From NCBI GenBank assembly GCA_003280495.1, contig QCET01000010.1, forward strand, positions 1-38,056: a stretch of 38,056 nucleotides of DNA, in the 5' to 3' direction. Positions 18,801-26,496 of the stretch are shown here, in pieces (the stretch's first letter is position 1; every line of letters starts with the position of its first letter). The DNA is from Pelagibacteraceae bacterium AG-359-E06 (GTDB lineage: Bacteria > Pseudomonadota > Alphaproteobacteria > Pelagibacterales > Pelagibacteraceae). Made by a program: the position numbers and the translations under genes. The notes beneath the pieces are model-generated. The model was not told the origin of the DNA, did no database searches, and saw only the letters and a list, made by a program, of their open reading frames with translations.

Positions 18801-18906
18801 CACGTAGCGGAATCTTATTAAAGGTGAATACTCCAAATAAAACCAATACCAAACTCATTACAGTAGCAATTACTGGTCTTTTAATTGAAAGTTCAGTTAA
18901 AAACAT
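15808..18906 (-). CDS. RND-family efflux pump inner-membrane transporter
   Basis: A 1032-residue transporter starting MFLTELSIKRPVIATVMSLV, the usual HAE1 beginning. Two large periplasmic loops separate the first membrane helix from the later groups. Helix 4 has the paired aspartates of the proton relay in GIVVDDAIVMGENISRR. The C-terminal half shows AMAAQFESWRHPLTIMLSVP and GLSAKNGILIVEFANQLR. The closest styles are MexK, MdtB or AcrB-like multidrug exporters, driven by the proton-motive force. It is downstream of its adaptor (one-base overlap, TAATG). No outer-membrane TolC gene is linked. The exported compound is unknown. Confidence 0.93.
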   Translation of the reverse strand: MFLTELSIKRPVIATVMSLVLVLFGVFTFNKIPLRELPDIDTAKINIRTDYDGASAKIIDKQITQKIEERIGGTPGVISIDSISEDGRSSITLEFDLGIDLDVAANDVRDRVARISDELPEQAEPPQVYKSSANRRTTMWLAFQSSRMSDLELTDYADRYLKDQFANIPGVGLIRLGGERQLSLRLWLDPVAMAARNITTDELEDVLKTENVEFPAGKIESKDVDLVIKVQKAYKNLNDYNELVLKRAPDGSIIKLKDIARVEFGALTTNTLFKGNGNQTVGIGIYQQSTANTIEVAQSIKKKVEKIRPTLPPGSDLAISFDRSEYIQSAIFEVYKTILISIVLVIIIIYLFLGNLTGVIIPAVTIPVGLISTFLAIYLAGFSLNLFTLMALVLAIGIVVDDAIVMGENISRRMEKGENRLVAAYKGSKQVAFPIIATTVVLVSVFLPLVFIKGLIGKLFLEMAVTLSFAVCISSFVALSLSPMIGSKYLKVKKSKSNIVTKFNNFFKNLEKLYFDSLKYVISKSKSIITFLVFILIITSSLFFITKKELLPKEDRGVFFIIVKAPEGSGFNYTASKAEEIEKMFLPEVGKGEIRRLLLRVPGFGRSSKQVNSSFILVLLENWSDRKRDGKVILRNSFQKISKVSGVIAFPVMPQAIRAGGVEKPIQFVILGNTYEELENWKNIVKTEALKNPNLLSIEDDYNLNKPELNIEINNEKAADLGVSIQAIGRSIETMFGSRKVTKFTKQGKEYSIVLQSDIKNRQEPSNLNKIYVRSNTSGKLIPISNIVSISEKATAPLLSRYDRQRAVTISARISENYSIDEALKFLNKIVSDKLPEDARVSYKGASEEYKKTNFDLYIIFVLALITAYLAMAAQFESWRHPLTIMLSVPFAIFGGLIGLLVAGSSINIYSQIGLIILIGLSAKNGILIVEFANQLRVSGKKIQEAVLEASKIRFRPILMTSLSTIVGVLPLILGSGPGEASRLTIGVVIFMGMIFTTFFTLYIIPSMYLVIGKNTDRIDAVEVELKKQIKI

Positions 18907-19784
18907 TATTGAAATTTATTTATTCTTATTTTTGTACCTGTTCTGACCTTATTTGTGCCCTCTGCTAAAATTATATCACCTTCATTTAGTCCTTCTAAAA
19001 TTTCTATTTTACCATAATTTCGTTTACCGATTGTTACTTTTGTCCTAATAATTTTATCATCTACAATTTTGTAAACAAATTTATCTGTACTTTGAATAAT
19101 CAATGCTTGTTCTGGAACCCCTAACGATTGTGTTTCGTTAAAAATTAAATTTATATTTATTAGCATACCTGGGATTAATTTTTGTGATTTATTATCAATC
19201 TTTGCTTGTACAAGTATTGATCTCGTGGTCGGATCGACTCTTGAACTAATCGTCTCAATTTTACCGAAAAACTTTTCATCAAAAGCCGAAGTTGTAGCTT
19301 CAACTTTTAAATTTCTTTTTAGGATTTTAATATAATTCTCAGGTACTTTAATATCGACTTTTAATATCTTAATATCATCTAATGTTGCTATTATAGTTTG
19401 ATCACCTCCCAAAATTCCAGGAGTTATTTCTCTTTTACCAATCTTACCGTCAAACGGAGCTACCACTTTCCCAGAGGTTAACACCGCAATTGTAGATCCT
19501 TTTTTAATATTTTTGTAATTATTTAAATCTATTAATTTAATCAATTCATTTTTTTTTATTCTTATGGAGTAACTTCTGTTTGCTATTGCTGTACCAAATG
19601 TTTCAAGTTTATCGAAAAAGTTTGCTTTGCTAACTTTTGTTGCCACAATCCCTATTGGTTTTGATCGAGCCTCTTTAATTTTTTTTGATATAATGTTCGA
19701 CATCACCGCGCGACCTACTATTATCGAAGTGATAATAAAAATGATTACGGATAATATTGTAATAAATTTTGTTTTAGTTTTCAT
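18906..19784 (-). CDS. RND efflux periplasmic adaptor (membrane fusion protein)
   Basis: A 292-residue adaptor with an N-terminal membrane anchor (about residues 8-28). The lipoyl half-motifs are GKVVAPFDGKIGKREITPG; a beta-barrel and a membrane-proximal domain follow (RSILVQAKIDNKSQKLIPGM, GVPEQALIIQSTDKFVYKI, GLNEGDIILAEGTNKVRTGTKI). It is short for the family because the alpha-helical hairpin is almost absent between the two lipoyl halves, so contact with the outer-membrane channel may be minimal. It precedes the RND transporter and is translationally coupled to it. Transcription likely starts in the 75-base gap to the sulfurtransferase. Confidence 0.88.
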   Translation of the reverse strand: MKTKTKFITILSVIIFIITSIIVGRAVMSNIISKKIKEARSKPIGIVATKVSKANFFDKLETFGTAIANRSYSIRIKKNELIKLIDLNNYKNIKKGSTIAVLTSGKVVAPFDGKIGKREITPGILGGDQTIIATLDDIKILKVDIKVPENYIKILKRNLKVEATTSAFDEKFFGKIETISSRVDPTTRSILVQAKIDNKSQKLIPGMLININLIFNETQSLGVPEQALIIQSTDKFVYKIVDDKIIRTKVTIGKRNYGKIEILEGLNEGDIILAEGTNKVRTGTKIRINKFQ

Positions 19785-19859
19785 TTTATGATTTTAACAT
19801 TTCAACGTATAATTGAATACTTAAATATTTAAAACACGTAAAATTGTCTTAAAAAATAA

Positions 19860-20693
19860 TTATTTATTAATTAAACCCTCTCTAATGGCCCATTCAGTCC
19901 AAGAACCATCAAAAATTTTAAACTCTTTATTAGTTACAATTTCATATGCCTTTCCTATTAGACATGCTGTTACACCTGAACCACAGGAGAATACTACGTT
20001 TGTCTTTTCATCGATTTTATTTTTTGTGAAAATTCTTTGCAATTCCTCTTTTTTTTTATAACACCCAGTTACCTGGTCCACTAGGTCGGTATATGGTATA
20101 TTAATACTATTAGGTATAGATCCACTTTTTATTTCTTTACGTGGTTCAGGACTAGTCCCATCAAATCTTCCGCTAGGCCGTGCATCAACTAACACAAATT
20201 TTTGCTTAGTGATATTTTTTTTTACATCATCGTAACTGACAATATTTTCTCTTGTTAAATTAGCTTTATAAAATGTTGGAGATATTATTTTCGGATTTCC
20301 TTTTTCTATTGGTAACTTATCTAATTTCCATTTTTTTAAACCACCATCTAAAATTGAAACTTTTTTGTGTCCATAAGATTTAAACATCCACCACGCACGT
20401 GATGATGAAAAAATACCAAATGCATCATAAACAATTAAATGATTATTATTTTGCACTCCCAGTTTGCCAAGTTTTTCACTGAATTTTTCATTACTTAAAA
20501 GTGTATGAGGATATGGGCAGTCAATATCAGAAAATTTATCAATATCAAAATAGATTGAATCTGGTATTCGTTCTTTAATATATTCTTCTTTACCGTTTTT
20601 ACCTAGATTAGGTAAGTACCAACTACAATCTAAAATTTTTAAATCTTTATTATTTAGACTTGTGTATAACCATTGTGTATCTACTAAGCTCAT
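19860..20693 (-). CDS. sseA: 3-mercaptopyruvate sulfurtransferase (two-domain rhodanese)
   Basis: A 277-residue tandem rhodanese. The N-terminal domain (about 1-140) lacks the catalytic loop; the C-terminal one carries FSCGSGVTACL with the persulfide Cys237. The CGSGVTA loop favours mercaptopyruvate over thiosulfate (CRKGVTA type). It moves sulfur from 3-mercaptopyruvate to thiols or cyanide. It ends 75 bases before the efflux adaptor start and reads the same way; its start is 35 bases from that of the divergent EamA transporter. Confidence 0.88.
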   Translation of the reverse strand: MSLVDTQWLYTSLNNKDLKILDCSWYLPNLGKNGKEEYIKERIPDSIYFDIDKFSDIDCPYPHTLLSNEKFSEKLGKLGVQNNNHLIVYDAFGIFSSSRAWWMFKSYGHKKVSILDGGLKKWKLDKLPIEKGNPKIISPTFYKANLTRENIVSYDDVKKNITKQKFVLVDARPSGRFDGTSPEPRKEIKSGSIPNSINIPYTDLVDQVTGCYKKKEELQRIFTKNKIDEKTNVVFSCGSGVTACLIGKAYEIVTNKEFKIFDGSWTEWAIREGLINK

Positions 20694-20728
20694 TTAAATT
20701 TAAATTTTTTAGTATTATAATAAATCAT

Positions 20729-21613
20729 ATGCTCACTCAAAATCAACAAGGTATTATATTTATGTTGCTAAGTGTCATATGCTTTTCAACGATGGATATA
20801 CTAGTTAAATTTTTATCTGCATCTTATCCTATATTTCAGCTAGTTCTTTTCAGAGGTGTATTTGGTCTAATACCAATTTTTTTTATTATTCCTAAAAATC
20901 GCTATAAAAATTTATTTTATACTTCTAAAATTAAATTACATTCTGTTAGAGCTATTGCAGGAGCATTTGCAATGGTATTCTTATTTCTGGGATTAAAATA
21001 TTTGCCAATTGCAGATGCAATAGCAATTAGTTTTGCTGCACCAGTATTTGCAACTATCTTCTCAATTATATTTTTAAAAGAAACAGTAAGAATTTTTAGA
21101 TGGATAGCGATTATCACAGGACTTGTAGGAGTATTAATAATTTTAAAACCAGGTACAGATTTATTTTCTTTTTATGCTATTTATCCAATATTATTTTGCA
21201 TCGGTTTCGGCATAATATCTATTGCAATAAAAAAACTCTCATCTACTGAGCCTGATTACTTAATAGCTCTATATTTTACCGTAGTATTAATTATTATCGG
21301 ATCAATCAGTTGTTTTTTTCAATGGGAGACAGTTAAGCAACCAGATCTGATATTTTTGATTTTGATTGGTATATCAGGATCTCTTGGAAATATATTTCTG
21401 ACTAAATCAATAAGGCACGCTGAAGTATCAAAAGTTACACCAATTAAATATTTAAGCTTAATTTTTGCAACAATATCAGGTATTTTTATTTTTAATGAAA
21501 TTCCATCTTTGTATACTTTTTTAGGATCTCTGCTCATAATTGCTAGCACAGCAATTATAATAAGAAGAGAAGCTATAAGAAAAATTAAAACAACACCTAT
21601 AAGGCAAGTCTGA
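20729..21613 (+). CDS. EamA/DMT-family membrane transporter
   Basis: About 294 residues with ten predicted membrane segments in two EamA repeats. The first half has DILVKFLSASYPIFQLVLFRG and AIAISFAAPVFATIFSIIFLKE, the second VSKVTPIKYLSLIFATISGIFIFNE. The start MLTQNQQG at 20729 is chosen because the upstream extension of 23 residues overlaps the divergent sulfurtransferase gene. The family exports amino acids, metabolites or S-adenosylmethionine, and substrate cannot be inferred. It overlaps the next gene by one base (TGATG). Confidence 0.85.
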   Translation: MLTQNQQGIIFMLLSVICFSTMDILVKFLSASYPIFQLVLFRGVFGLIPIFFIIPKNRYKNLFYTSKIKLHSVRAIAGAFAMVFLFLGLKYLPIADAIAISFAAPVFATIFSIIFLKETVRIFRWIAIITGLVGVLIILKPGTDLFSFYAIYPILFCIGFGIISIAIKKLSSTEPDYLIALYFTVVLIIIGSISCFFQWETVKQPDLIFLILIGISGSLGNIFLTKSIRHAEVSKVTPIKYLSLIFATISGIFIFNEIPSLYTFLGSLLIIASTAIIIRREAIRKIKTTPIRQV

Positions 21614-22230
21614 TGGCAAAACCTTTATATTGGAAAAAAGCCAAAACGCATTTATCAAAAAAAGATAAAATTTTGAGAAAACTTATTATAAAATATAAAG
21701 GATCTTTAGTTTCAAGAGATGATGCATATTACTCACTTTTAAAATCCATAGTTGGTCAGCAGATATCGGTTGCAGCTGCAAATTCGGTTTGGAAAAAACT
21801 AGAGAAAAAAGCAAATAAAATTAGACCATTAAAAATTAGTAAATTAAGCAAACGTCAATTATCGTCATGCGGATTATCAAGACAAAAAATTGAATATATT
21901 AAAATTATAACTAAAAAATTTATTGATAAATCAATTTCTGTTCGGAAATTAAAACAATTAAGTGATGAAGACGCCATTAAATATTTAACTACAATTAAAG
22001 GAGTGGGAAAGTGGACAGCAGAAATGTTCTTATTTTTCAATCAATTACGACCGAATATATTTCCCGTGCAAGATATTGGATTGTTAAGAGCCATATCAAT
22101 TCATTATAAAACAAAATATCCACCAAACTCTAGTCAATTAAATTATTTTAGGAATAAATGGAGCCCATATTGTACTGTTGCAACCTGGTATTTATGGCGA
22201 AGTATTGATCCGGTTCCAGTAAAGTATTAG
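21613..22230 (+). CDS. DNA-3-methyladenine glycosylase II-like (AlkA family)
   Basis: A 205-residue HhH-GPD glycosylase. It has SIVGQQISVAAANSVWKKL (about 45-63), the helix-hairpin-helix TTIKGVGKWTAEM (126-138) and the catalytic aspartate Asp154 in FPVQDIGLLRAI. There is no C-terminal iron-sulfur cysteine cluster, which separates it from Nth and MutY. It excises alkylated purines in base excision repair. The protein corresponds to AlkA without the N-terminal domain, as in many alphaproteobacteria. It is coupled to the EamA gene by a one-base overlap. Confidence 0.88.
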   Translation: MAKPLYWKKAKTHLSKKDKILRKLIIKYKGSLVSRDDAYYSLLKSIVGQQISVAAANSVWKKLEKKANKIRPLKISKLSKRQLSSCGLSRQKIEYIKIITKKFIDKSISVRKLKQLSDEDAIKYLTTIKGVGKWTAEMFLFFNQLRPNIFPVQDIGLLRAISIHYKTKYPPNSSQLNYFRNKWSPYCTVATWYLWRSIDPVPVKY

Positions 22231-22238
22231 ATTGTTTT

Positions 22239-22760
22239 ATGGCAGAAAAACTTATTATAAGTTGGGATGAATACAACAAAACTGTTGAAGAATTAGCAGT
22301 TAAAATTCATAGTAGTGGTTTTAAAGTTAATTTATTAATTGGCATTATGAGAGGTGGCGCGCCTATCATAGATGTTTTAAGCAGAATATTTAAAATTAAA
22401 TGTGCATATTTGGCTGTTGAATCTTATACAGGAAAAAGTATCGAGGACAATCAAGGAGACATAGTATTTTCACGAGAACTAAGCTCTACTGCAAAAAATT
22501 TAGGAGGCAATATTCTTTTGTGCGATGACTTATCCGATACCGGGGTAACTCTCACCGAGAGTATTAAATGGCTAAAAAAATACGATCCTATCAAAAATAA
22601 TATCAACGAAATAAAAACCGCAGTTTTATGGAAAAAAAAACACTCTACTTTTGATCCAGATTTTTGTGCCAAGAAGCTTGATACAAATCCTTGGATTGTT
22701 CAACCATTTGAAAAGTACGAAGAAATTAGAATTGAAGATATAAAAAAAGGCACCACATAA
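22239..22760 (+). CDS. Purine phosphoribosyltransferase family protein
   Basis: A 173-residue type I PRTase. The PRPP-binding motif is ILLCDDLSDTGVTL (about 87-100), with LLIGIMRGGAPIIDVLSRIF upstream. The lack of extra domains suggests a hypoxanthine, guanine or xanthine salvage enzyme. Convergent to it is an AzgA-type purine permease, separated by a shared terminator, which supports purine salvage. The stop codon and the last codons lie inside that terminator stem. The exact base is not determined. Confidence 0.75.
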   Translation: MAEKLIISWDEYNKTVEELAVKIHSSGFKVNLLIGIMRGGAPIIDVLSRIFKIKCAYLAVESYTGKSIEDNQGDIVFSRELSSTAKNLGGNILLCDDLSDTGVTLTESIKWLKKYDPIKNNINEIKTAVLWKKKHSTFDPDFCAKKLDTNPWIVQPFEKYEEIRIEDIKKGTT

Positions 22761-22777
22761 AATATGTGGTGCCTTTA
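22745..22777. terminator. Bidirectional intrinsic terminator between PRTase and purine permease
   Basis: AAAGGCACCACAT (22746-22758) pairs with ATGTGGTGCCTTT (22764-22776), a 13-bp perfect stem with a 5-base loop in which A59 and T63 may also pair. A/T tracts on both sides allow termination in both directions. It serves the plus-strand phosphoribosyltransferase and the minus-strand permease. The left arm encodes the C-terminal Lys-Gly-Thr-Thr and the stop of the phosphoribosyltransferase. Confidence 0.85.
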
Positions 22778-22787
22778 AATCACGTTT

Positions 22788-24074
22788 TTAAACTGCAAAA
22801 CTTAGTATACTTAAAAGAGCAACTAACCATATCGCTGGGTTCACTCCTGCAAATTTACCAGTTAAAATTTTAATTGCTGCGTAAGAAATAAATGCAAGCG
22901 CTATACCATGACTGATACTGTACGTTAAAGGCATAGTGATCATAGCTAATACCGCCGGTGCTGATTCTGAAATATCATCCCACTCAATGTCGACAATATT
23001 TCTAACAAACAACACAGCTACATACACTAAGGCTGCACCATCAATTTGTTTTGGAAGTGATGTAGCAAGTGGCGCAAAAAATAAACAAGAAAGAAATAAA
23101 ACACCTATTACTAATGATGTCATACCTGTTCTTCCCCCTGCTTTTATACCTGAGCCTGACTCGATGTAACTTGTGACTGTAGTAGTTCCCAACATGGATC
23201 CTGCAACTGTTCCTACACTGTCCGATAACATTGCTTTCTCGATATCTTTTACTTTACCTTTAGAGTCAACTTTTCCTGCTACATTAGCTACTGAAGTTAA
23301 TGTTCCTGCAGTATCGAAAAAGTCCACAAAGAAAAGTGTAAATACTACGGTTACCATACCTGCTGATAAAGCTGCACCCATATCGAATGTTAGAAGATGC
23401 TTCATAGGAGGTATAGATCCGACTACTCCATTAAATTTAGCAAGCCCTAAAACCCAAGCTATTATACTAAATACTAATATACCTATTATGATATTGCCTT
23501 TAATTTTTAGCTTTTCTAAAACAATCATTGTTACAAATGCTAAACACGCCAATAAAACAATTGGATCCTTTAAGTTACCAAGTGTAACTAATGTTACAGG
23601 GTGATTTGCAGACACGCCCATAATTTGTAAGCCAATAATTGCTAGAAACAATCCTATACCTGCACCAATGCCTAATTTTAGACTTTTTGGAATTGAATTA
23701 ATTATCCACGCTCTTAAAGGCGTTAAAGAAATTAATAAAAAGGCAATACCTGCAACGAACACTGCACCTAATGCTTGATCAGGAGTATAACCCATACCTT
23801 TACAAACTCCATAAGCAATGAATGCATTTAAACCCATTCCAGGAGCTAATCCTACTGGCCAAGTTTTTCCATACGCTGCCATTATAAAGCAAGCAATTGC
23901 GGAAGCTAAAATTGTGGCTGTATAAACACCACCAAAATCAAATCCACCATCTTTTAGAATAATAGGATTTAAAAACATTATATAAGCCATGGTCAAAAAA
24001 GTTGTAATCCCAGCTGTAACCTCTGTTTTTAAATCTGTTTTATTTTGTTTAAATTTAAAATAATTTTCGAACAT
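22788..24074 (-). CDS. AzgA-like purine (adenine/guanine/hypoxanthine) permease
   Basis: A 428-residue nucleobase transporter with about 12-14 membrane segments. The start TDLKTEVTAGITTFLTMAYI and the blocks GLAPGMGLNAFIAYGVCKGMG, SLKLGIGAGIGLFLAIIGLQ, FVDFFDTAGTLTSVA and TTTVTSYIESGSGIKAGGRT mark the AzgA/PbuG branch (COG2252). Members take up adenine, guanine or hypoxanthine with protons. A clear Shine-Dalgarno sequence AAGGAG (plus-strand 24079-24084) precedes its ATG. Together with the convergent phosphoribosyltransferase it suggests scavenging of dissolved purines. I see no purine riboswitch in its leader. Confidence 0.9.
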   Translation of the reverse strand: MFENYFKFKQNKTDLKTEVTAGITTFLTMAYIMFLNPIILKDGGFDFGGVYTATILASAIACFIMAAYGKTWPVGLAPGMGLNAFIAYGVCKGMGYTPDQALGAVFVAGIAFLLISLTPLRAWIINSIPKSLKLGIGAGIGLFLAIIGLQIMGVSANHPVTLVTLGNLKDPIVLLACLAFVTMIVLEKLKIKGNIIIGILVFSIIAWVLGLAKFNGVVGSIPPMKHLLTFDMGAALSAGMVTVVFTLFFVDFFDTAGTLTSVANVAGKVDSKGKVKDIEKAMLSDSVGTVAGSMLGTTTVTSYIESGSGIKAGGRTGMTSLVIGVLFLSCLFFAPLATSLPKQIDGAALVYVAVLFVRNIVDIEWDDISESAPAVLAMITMPLTYSISHGIALAFISYAAIKILTGKFAGVNPAIWLVALLSILSFAV

Positions 24075-24113
24075 AAATCTCCTTATTTAAGGACTTTATA
24101 GTTATTGATTCTA

Positions 24114-24165
24114 AAATTTTAAACTTAAAACAACTTTAGATGTGGATTAAATTTCAAACTTAAAA
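24114..24165. repeat. 17-bp direct repeat in the permease-gshA divergent region
   Basis: AAATTTTAAACTTAAAA (24114-24130) recurs as AAATTTCAAACTTAAAA (24149-24165), a 16/17 match 35 bases apart start to start. It sits in the 117-base region between the divergent purine permease and gshA, so it could be a shared operator. The copies are AT-rich, and coincidence cannot be excluded. Confidence 0.35.
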
Positions 24166-24191
24166 TAAAATTCTGGTATAAGTTGAAAATT

Positions 24192-25526
24192 ATGAAAATA
24201 GACAAAAATGATTTAATTAATTTTTTTAATAATGGCTGTAAAAAGCCAGAGAATAGAATGATTGGCACTGAGCATGAAAAGTTCTTGTTTAATTTAACGA
24301 CATGCAAACCTGTAAACATCAGCGGACCCGAGCCCAATTTAGAAAGCATTTTTAAAAAATTAAAAGCTAATAATTGGAATGAAGTAAAAGAAAATGGTGT
24401 AACGATCGGATTTAAAAAGGAAAAATTAAATATTACTTTTGAACCTGGTTATCAAATAGAGTTATCAGGAGATACTCAGTCTAATATCCATCAGACCTGT
24501 GTTGAAGTAAATTCTTATTTAAAAGAACTTAAAAATATTTGTACTTCTATGGGTGTTGGAATAATTGGCATAGGTTTTATCCCTAATGTAAAAATTGAAG
24601 AGGTTCCTAAATTAGAAAAAAAAAGATATCAAATAATGAGAGATTATATGCCAAATGTTGGATCTTTAGGGTTAGATATGATGCATAGAACTGCTGCCAC
24701 TCAAATCAATATAGATTATACATCTGAAAACGATTTTAAAAAAAAATGTAAAGTAGCTAGTTGTATAGTACCAATTGCAGCCACGCTATTCTCAAATTCC
24801 CCATTTAAAGACAACAAATTAAATAATTTTTTATCTAATAGGTCTTATATTTGGCAGGATACAGATAAAAAGAGATCAGGGTTATTACCTTTCTTTTTTG
24901 AGAACAATTCTTTTGAAAAATATTGTGATTTTGCCTTAGATGTACCAATGTATTTTATACAAAGAGGAAAAGAAATAATTGATTGCAAAGGATTAAGTTT
25001 TAAAAAATTTTTAGTCAACTCCGAGAAGTCTTTAGAAAAATATGAGCCAACTTTAGATGATTGGAAAAATCATTTATCAACAATATTTACTGAAGTTAGA
25101 TTAAAACAATATTTGGAAATTAGATCTGCAGACTCTTGTTCTTGGTCGGGTATATGCTCCATCCCAGCCTTTTGGACTGGTATTTTATATCATGACCAAG
25201 TACTAGACGAAGCTTTTGATTACGTGAAGAACTGGAAATATGAAGAAGTTAATGATGCTTACCATGGGTTCGTATCAAAAGGGTTCAAAACAGAATTAGA
25301 TAAAAAAAATATTAAAAAGCATGCTGAATATTTTCTAAGTTTATCGAGAAAAGGGTTGGAATTAAGAAATAAACTTAACGCAAATAATGAAGATGAAAGT
25401 TGTTTTTTAAATGAGATCGAGAATATTATTAATAAATCCGAAACACCCTCTGAAAAATTGGCTTCGCGGTATAAAAATGTTTATAAGAATAATTTAAATA
25501 ATTTATTAAAAAATGAAGCTTTTTAA
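24192..25526 (+). CDS. gshA: Glutamate-cysteine ligase (GCS2/plant-type GshA)
   Basis: About 444 residues, first enzyme of glutathione synthesis: glutamate, cysteine and ATP give gamma-glutamylcysteine. Blocks include MIGTEHEKFLFNL (early substrate/ATP loop), ITFEPGYQIELSGDTQSNIHQTC, MMHRTAATQINIDY, DWKNHLSTIFTEVRLKQYLEIRSADS and SIPAFWTGILY. They match the alphaproteobacterial/plant GCL family, not E. coli GshA. The ATG at 24192 is preferred to an in-frame TTG nine bases earlier. The gene ends 14 bases inside gshB. Confidence 0.93.
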   Translation: MKIDKNDLINFFNNGCKKPENRMIGTEHEKFLFNLTTCKPVNISGPEPNLESIFKKLKANNWNEVKENGVTIGFKKEKLNITFEPGYQIELSGDTQSNIHQTCVEVNSYLKELKNICTSMGVGIIGIGFIPNVKIEEVPKLEKKRYQIMRDYMPNVGSLGLDMMHRTAATQINIDYTSENDFKKKCKVASCIVPIAATLFSNSPFKDNKLNNFLSNRSYIWQDTDKKRSGLLPFFFENNSFEKYCDFALDVPMYFIQRGKEIIDCKGLSFKKFLVNSEKSLEKYEPTLDDWKNHLSTIFTEVRLKQYLEIRSADSCSWSGICSIPAFWTGILYHDQVLDEAFDYVKNWKYEEVNDAYHGFVSKGFKTELDKKNIKKHAEYFLSLSRKGLELRNKLNANNEDESCFLNEIENIINKSETPSEKLASRYKNVYKNNLNNLLKNEAF

Positions 25527-26460
25527 AATAGCGTTCCAAATGGATCCTTTGAAAAACATTAATCAGAAGACCGATAGTACTTTAATGCTTATGTTTGAGG
25601 CGCATCTTAGAGGTTTTAAATTATTTCATTATCAACCGAAAGACTTGTATCTTGAAAATAATAAGGTTAAAGCTTCTGGTTATTTTTTTACGATTAAGAA
25701 AAGCGGCTCAAAATATTTATTTAAAAGGAAGACTGCACAACATATCGATCTAGAAAACTTTAATGTTGTTCTGATAAGACAAGATCCGCCGTTTGACTTA
25801 AATTATATAACATCAACATACTTTTTAGAAAAATTAAGTAATAAAGTTTTAGTTATAAACAAACCAAACTCTATCAGAAATCACCCAGAAAAACTTTCTA
25901 TGTTTGAATTTAAGCAATATATTGTAAACACGCTTATATCTTCTGATGTTAAAAATATTCTAAAATTTCACAAAAAAAATAAGATTTCAATTATCAAGCC
26001 TTTATATGGAAATGGGGGCGAGGGTATTCAAAAAATCTCTAATAATATTTCTAAAAGCAGAAGAATAATAAATACTACCTTAAAAAAATACAAATATCCT
26101 CTGATATGTCAAAAATTTATAAAAGATATTAAATTTGGTGATAGAAGAATAATCTTTATTAATGGAAATTACGAAGGTAGCGTTGCGAGAATCCCAAAAA
26201 AAAATTCAATTAAAGCAAATTTTCACGCTGGCGGAATTGCAAAAAAAACTGGACTAGTTTTTAGAGATAGAAAGATTATTAAATCAGTATCAAAATTTTT
26301 AAAGAAAAATAACATTTTTTTCGCTGGCATAGATGTTATCGGTAACTATCTAACGGAGATAAATATAACATCTCCTACAGGAATACAGGAAATAAACAAA
26401 TTAAATAATTCAAAATTAGAAAAGATATTTTGGAACAAAATTGAAGCGAAAATTAAATAA
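25513..26460 (+). CDS. gshB: Glutathione synthetase
   Basis: A 315-residue ATP-grasp ligase that joins glycine to gamma-glutamylcysteine. The N-terminal block KIAFQMDPLKNINQKTDSTL (about 5-24) and VVLIRQDPPFDLNYITSTYFL are diagnostic. The ATP-grasp parts are SIIKPLYGNGGEGIQKI, GDRRIIFINGNYEGSVARIP and the metal/glycine end FFAGIDVIGNYLTEINITSPTGIQEI. The overlap with gshA implies coupled translation. A hairpin follows directly at 26461. Confidence 0.95.
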   Translation: MKLFKIAFQMDPLKNINQKTDSTLMLMFEAHLRGFKLFHYQPKDLYLENNKVKASGYFFTIKKSGSKYLFKRKTAQHIDLENFNVVLIRQDPPFDLNYITSTYFLEKLSNKVLVINKPNSIRNHPEKLSMFEFKQYIVNTLISSDVKNILKFHKKNKISIIKPLYGNGGEGIQKISNNISKSRRIINTTLKKYKYPLICQKFIKDIKFGDRRIIFINGNYEGSVARIPKKNSIKANFHAGGIAKKTGLVFRDRKIIKSVSKFLKKNNIFFAGIDVIGNYLTEINITSPTGIQEINKLNNSKLEKIFWNKIEAKIK

Positions 26461-26484
26461 ATAGAGGCGGATTACCGCCCCTAT
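26461..26484. terminator. Terminator hairpin between gshB and hsp20
   Basis: ATAGAGGCGG (26461-26470) pairs with CCGCCCCTAT (26475-26484) around an ATTA loop: nine pairs and one A-C mismatch. The GC core is unusual in this AT-rich window. On the minus strand a T-rich tail (TTTATTTAATTTT) follows, so termination of hsp20 is best supported. On the plus strand the tail is only moderately T-rich. Confidence 0.7.
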
Positions 26485-26496
26485 CTATATTATATT

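Noticed and set aside
23173-23604. 143-codon plus-strand ORF inside the purine permease region
   Set aside because: Antisense shadow of a well-supported membrane transporter.
24075-24191. Possible purine riboswitch upstream of the AzgA-like permease
   Set aside because: I looked for the conserved loop and junction sequence pattern on the minus strand and did not find it; the leader is plain AT-rich with a Shine-Dalgarno site and the direct repeats.
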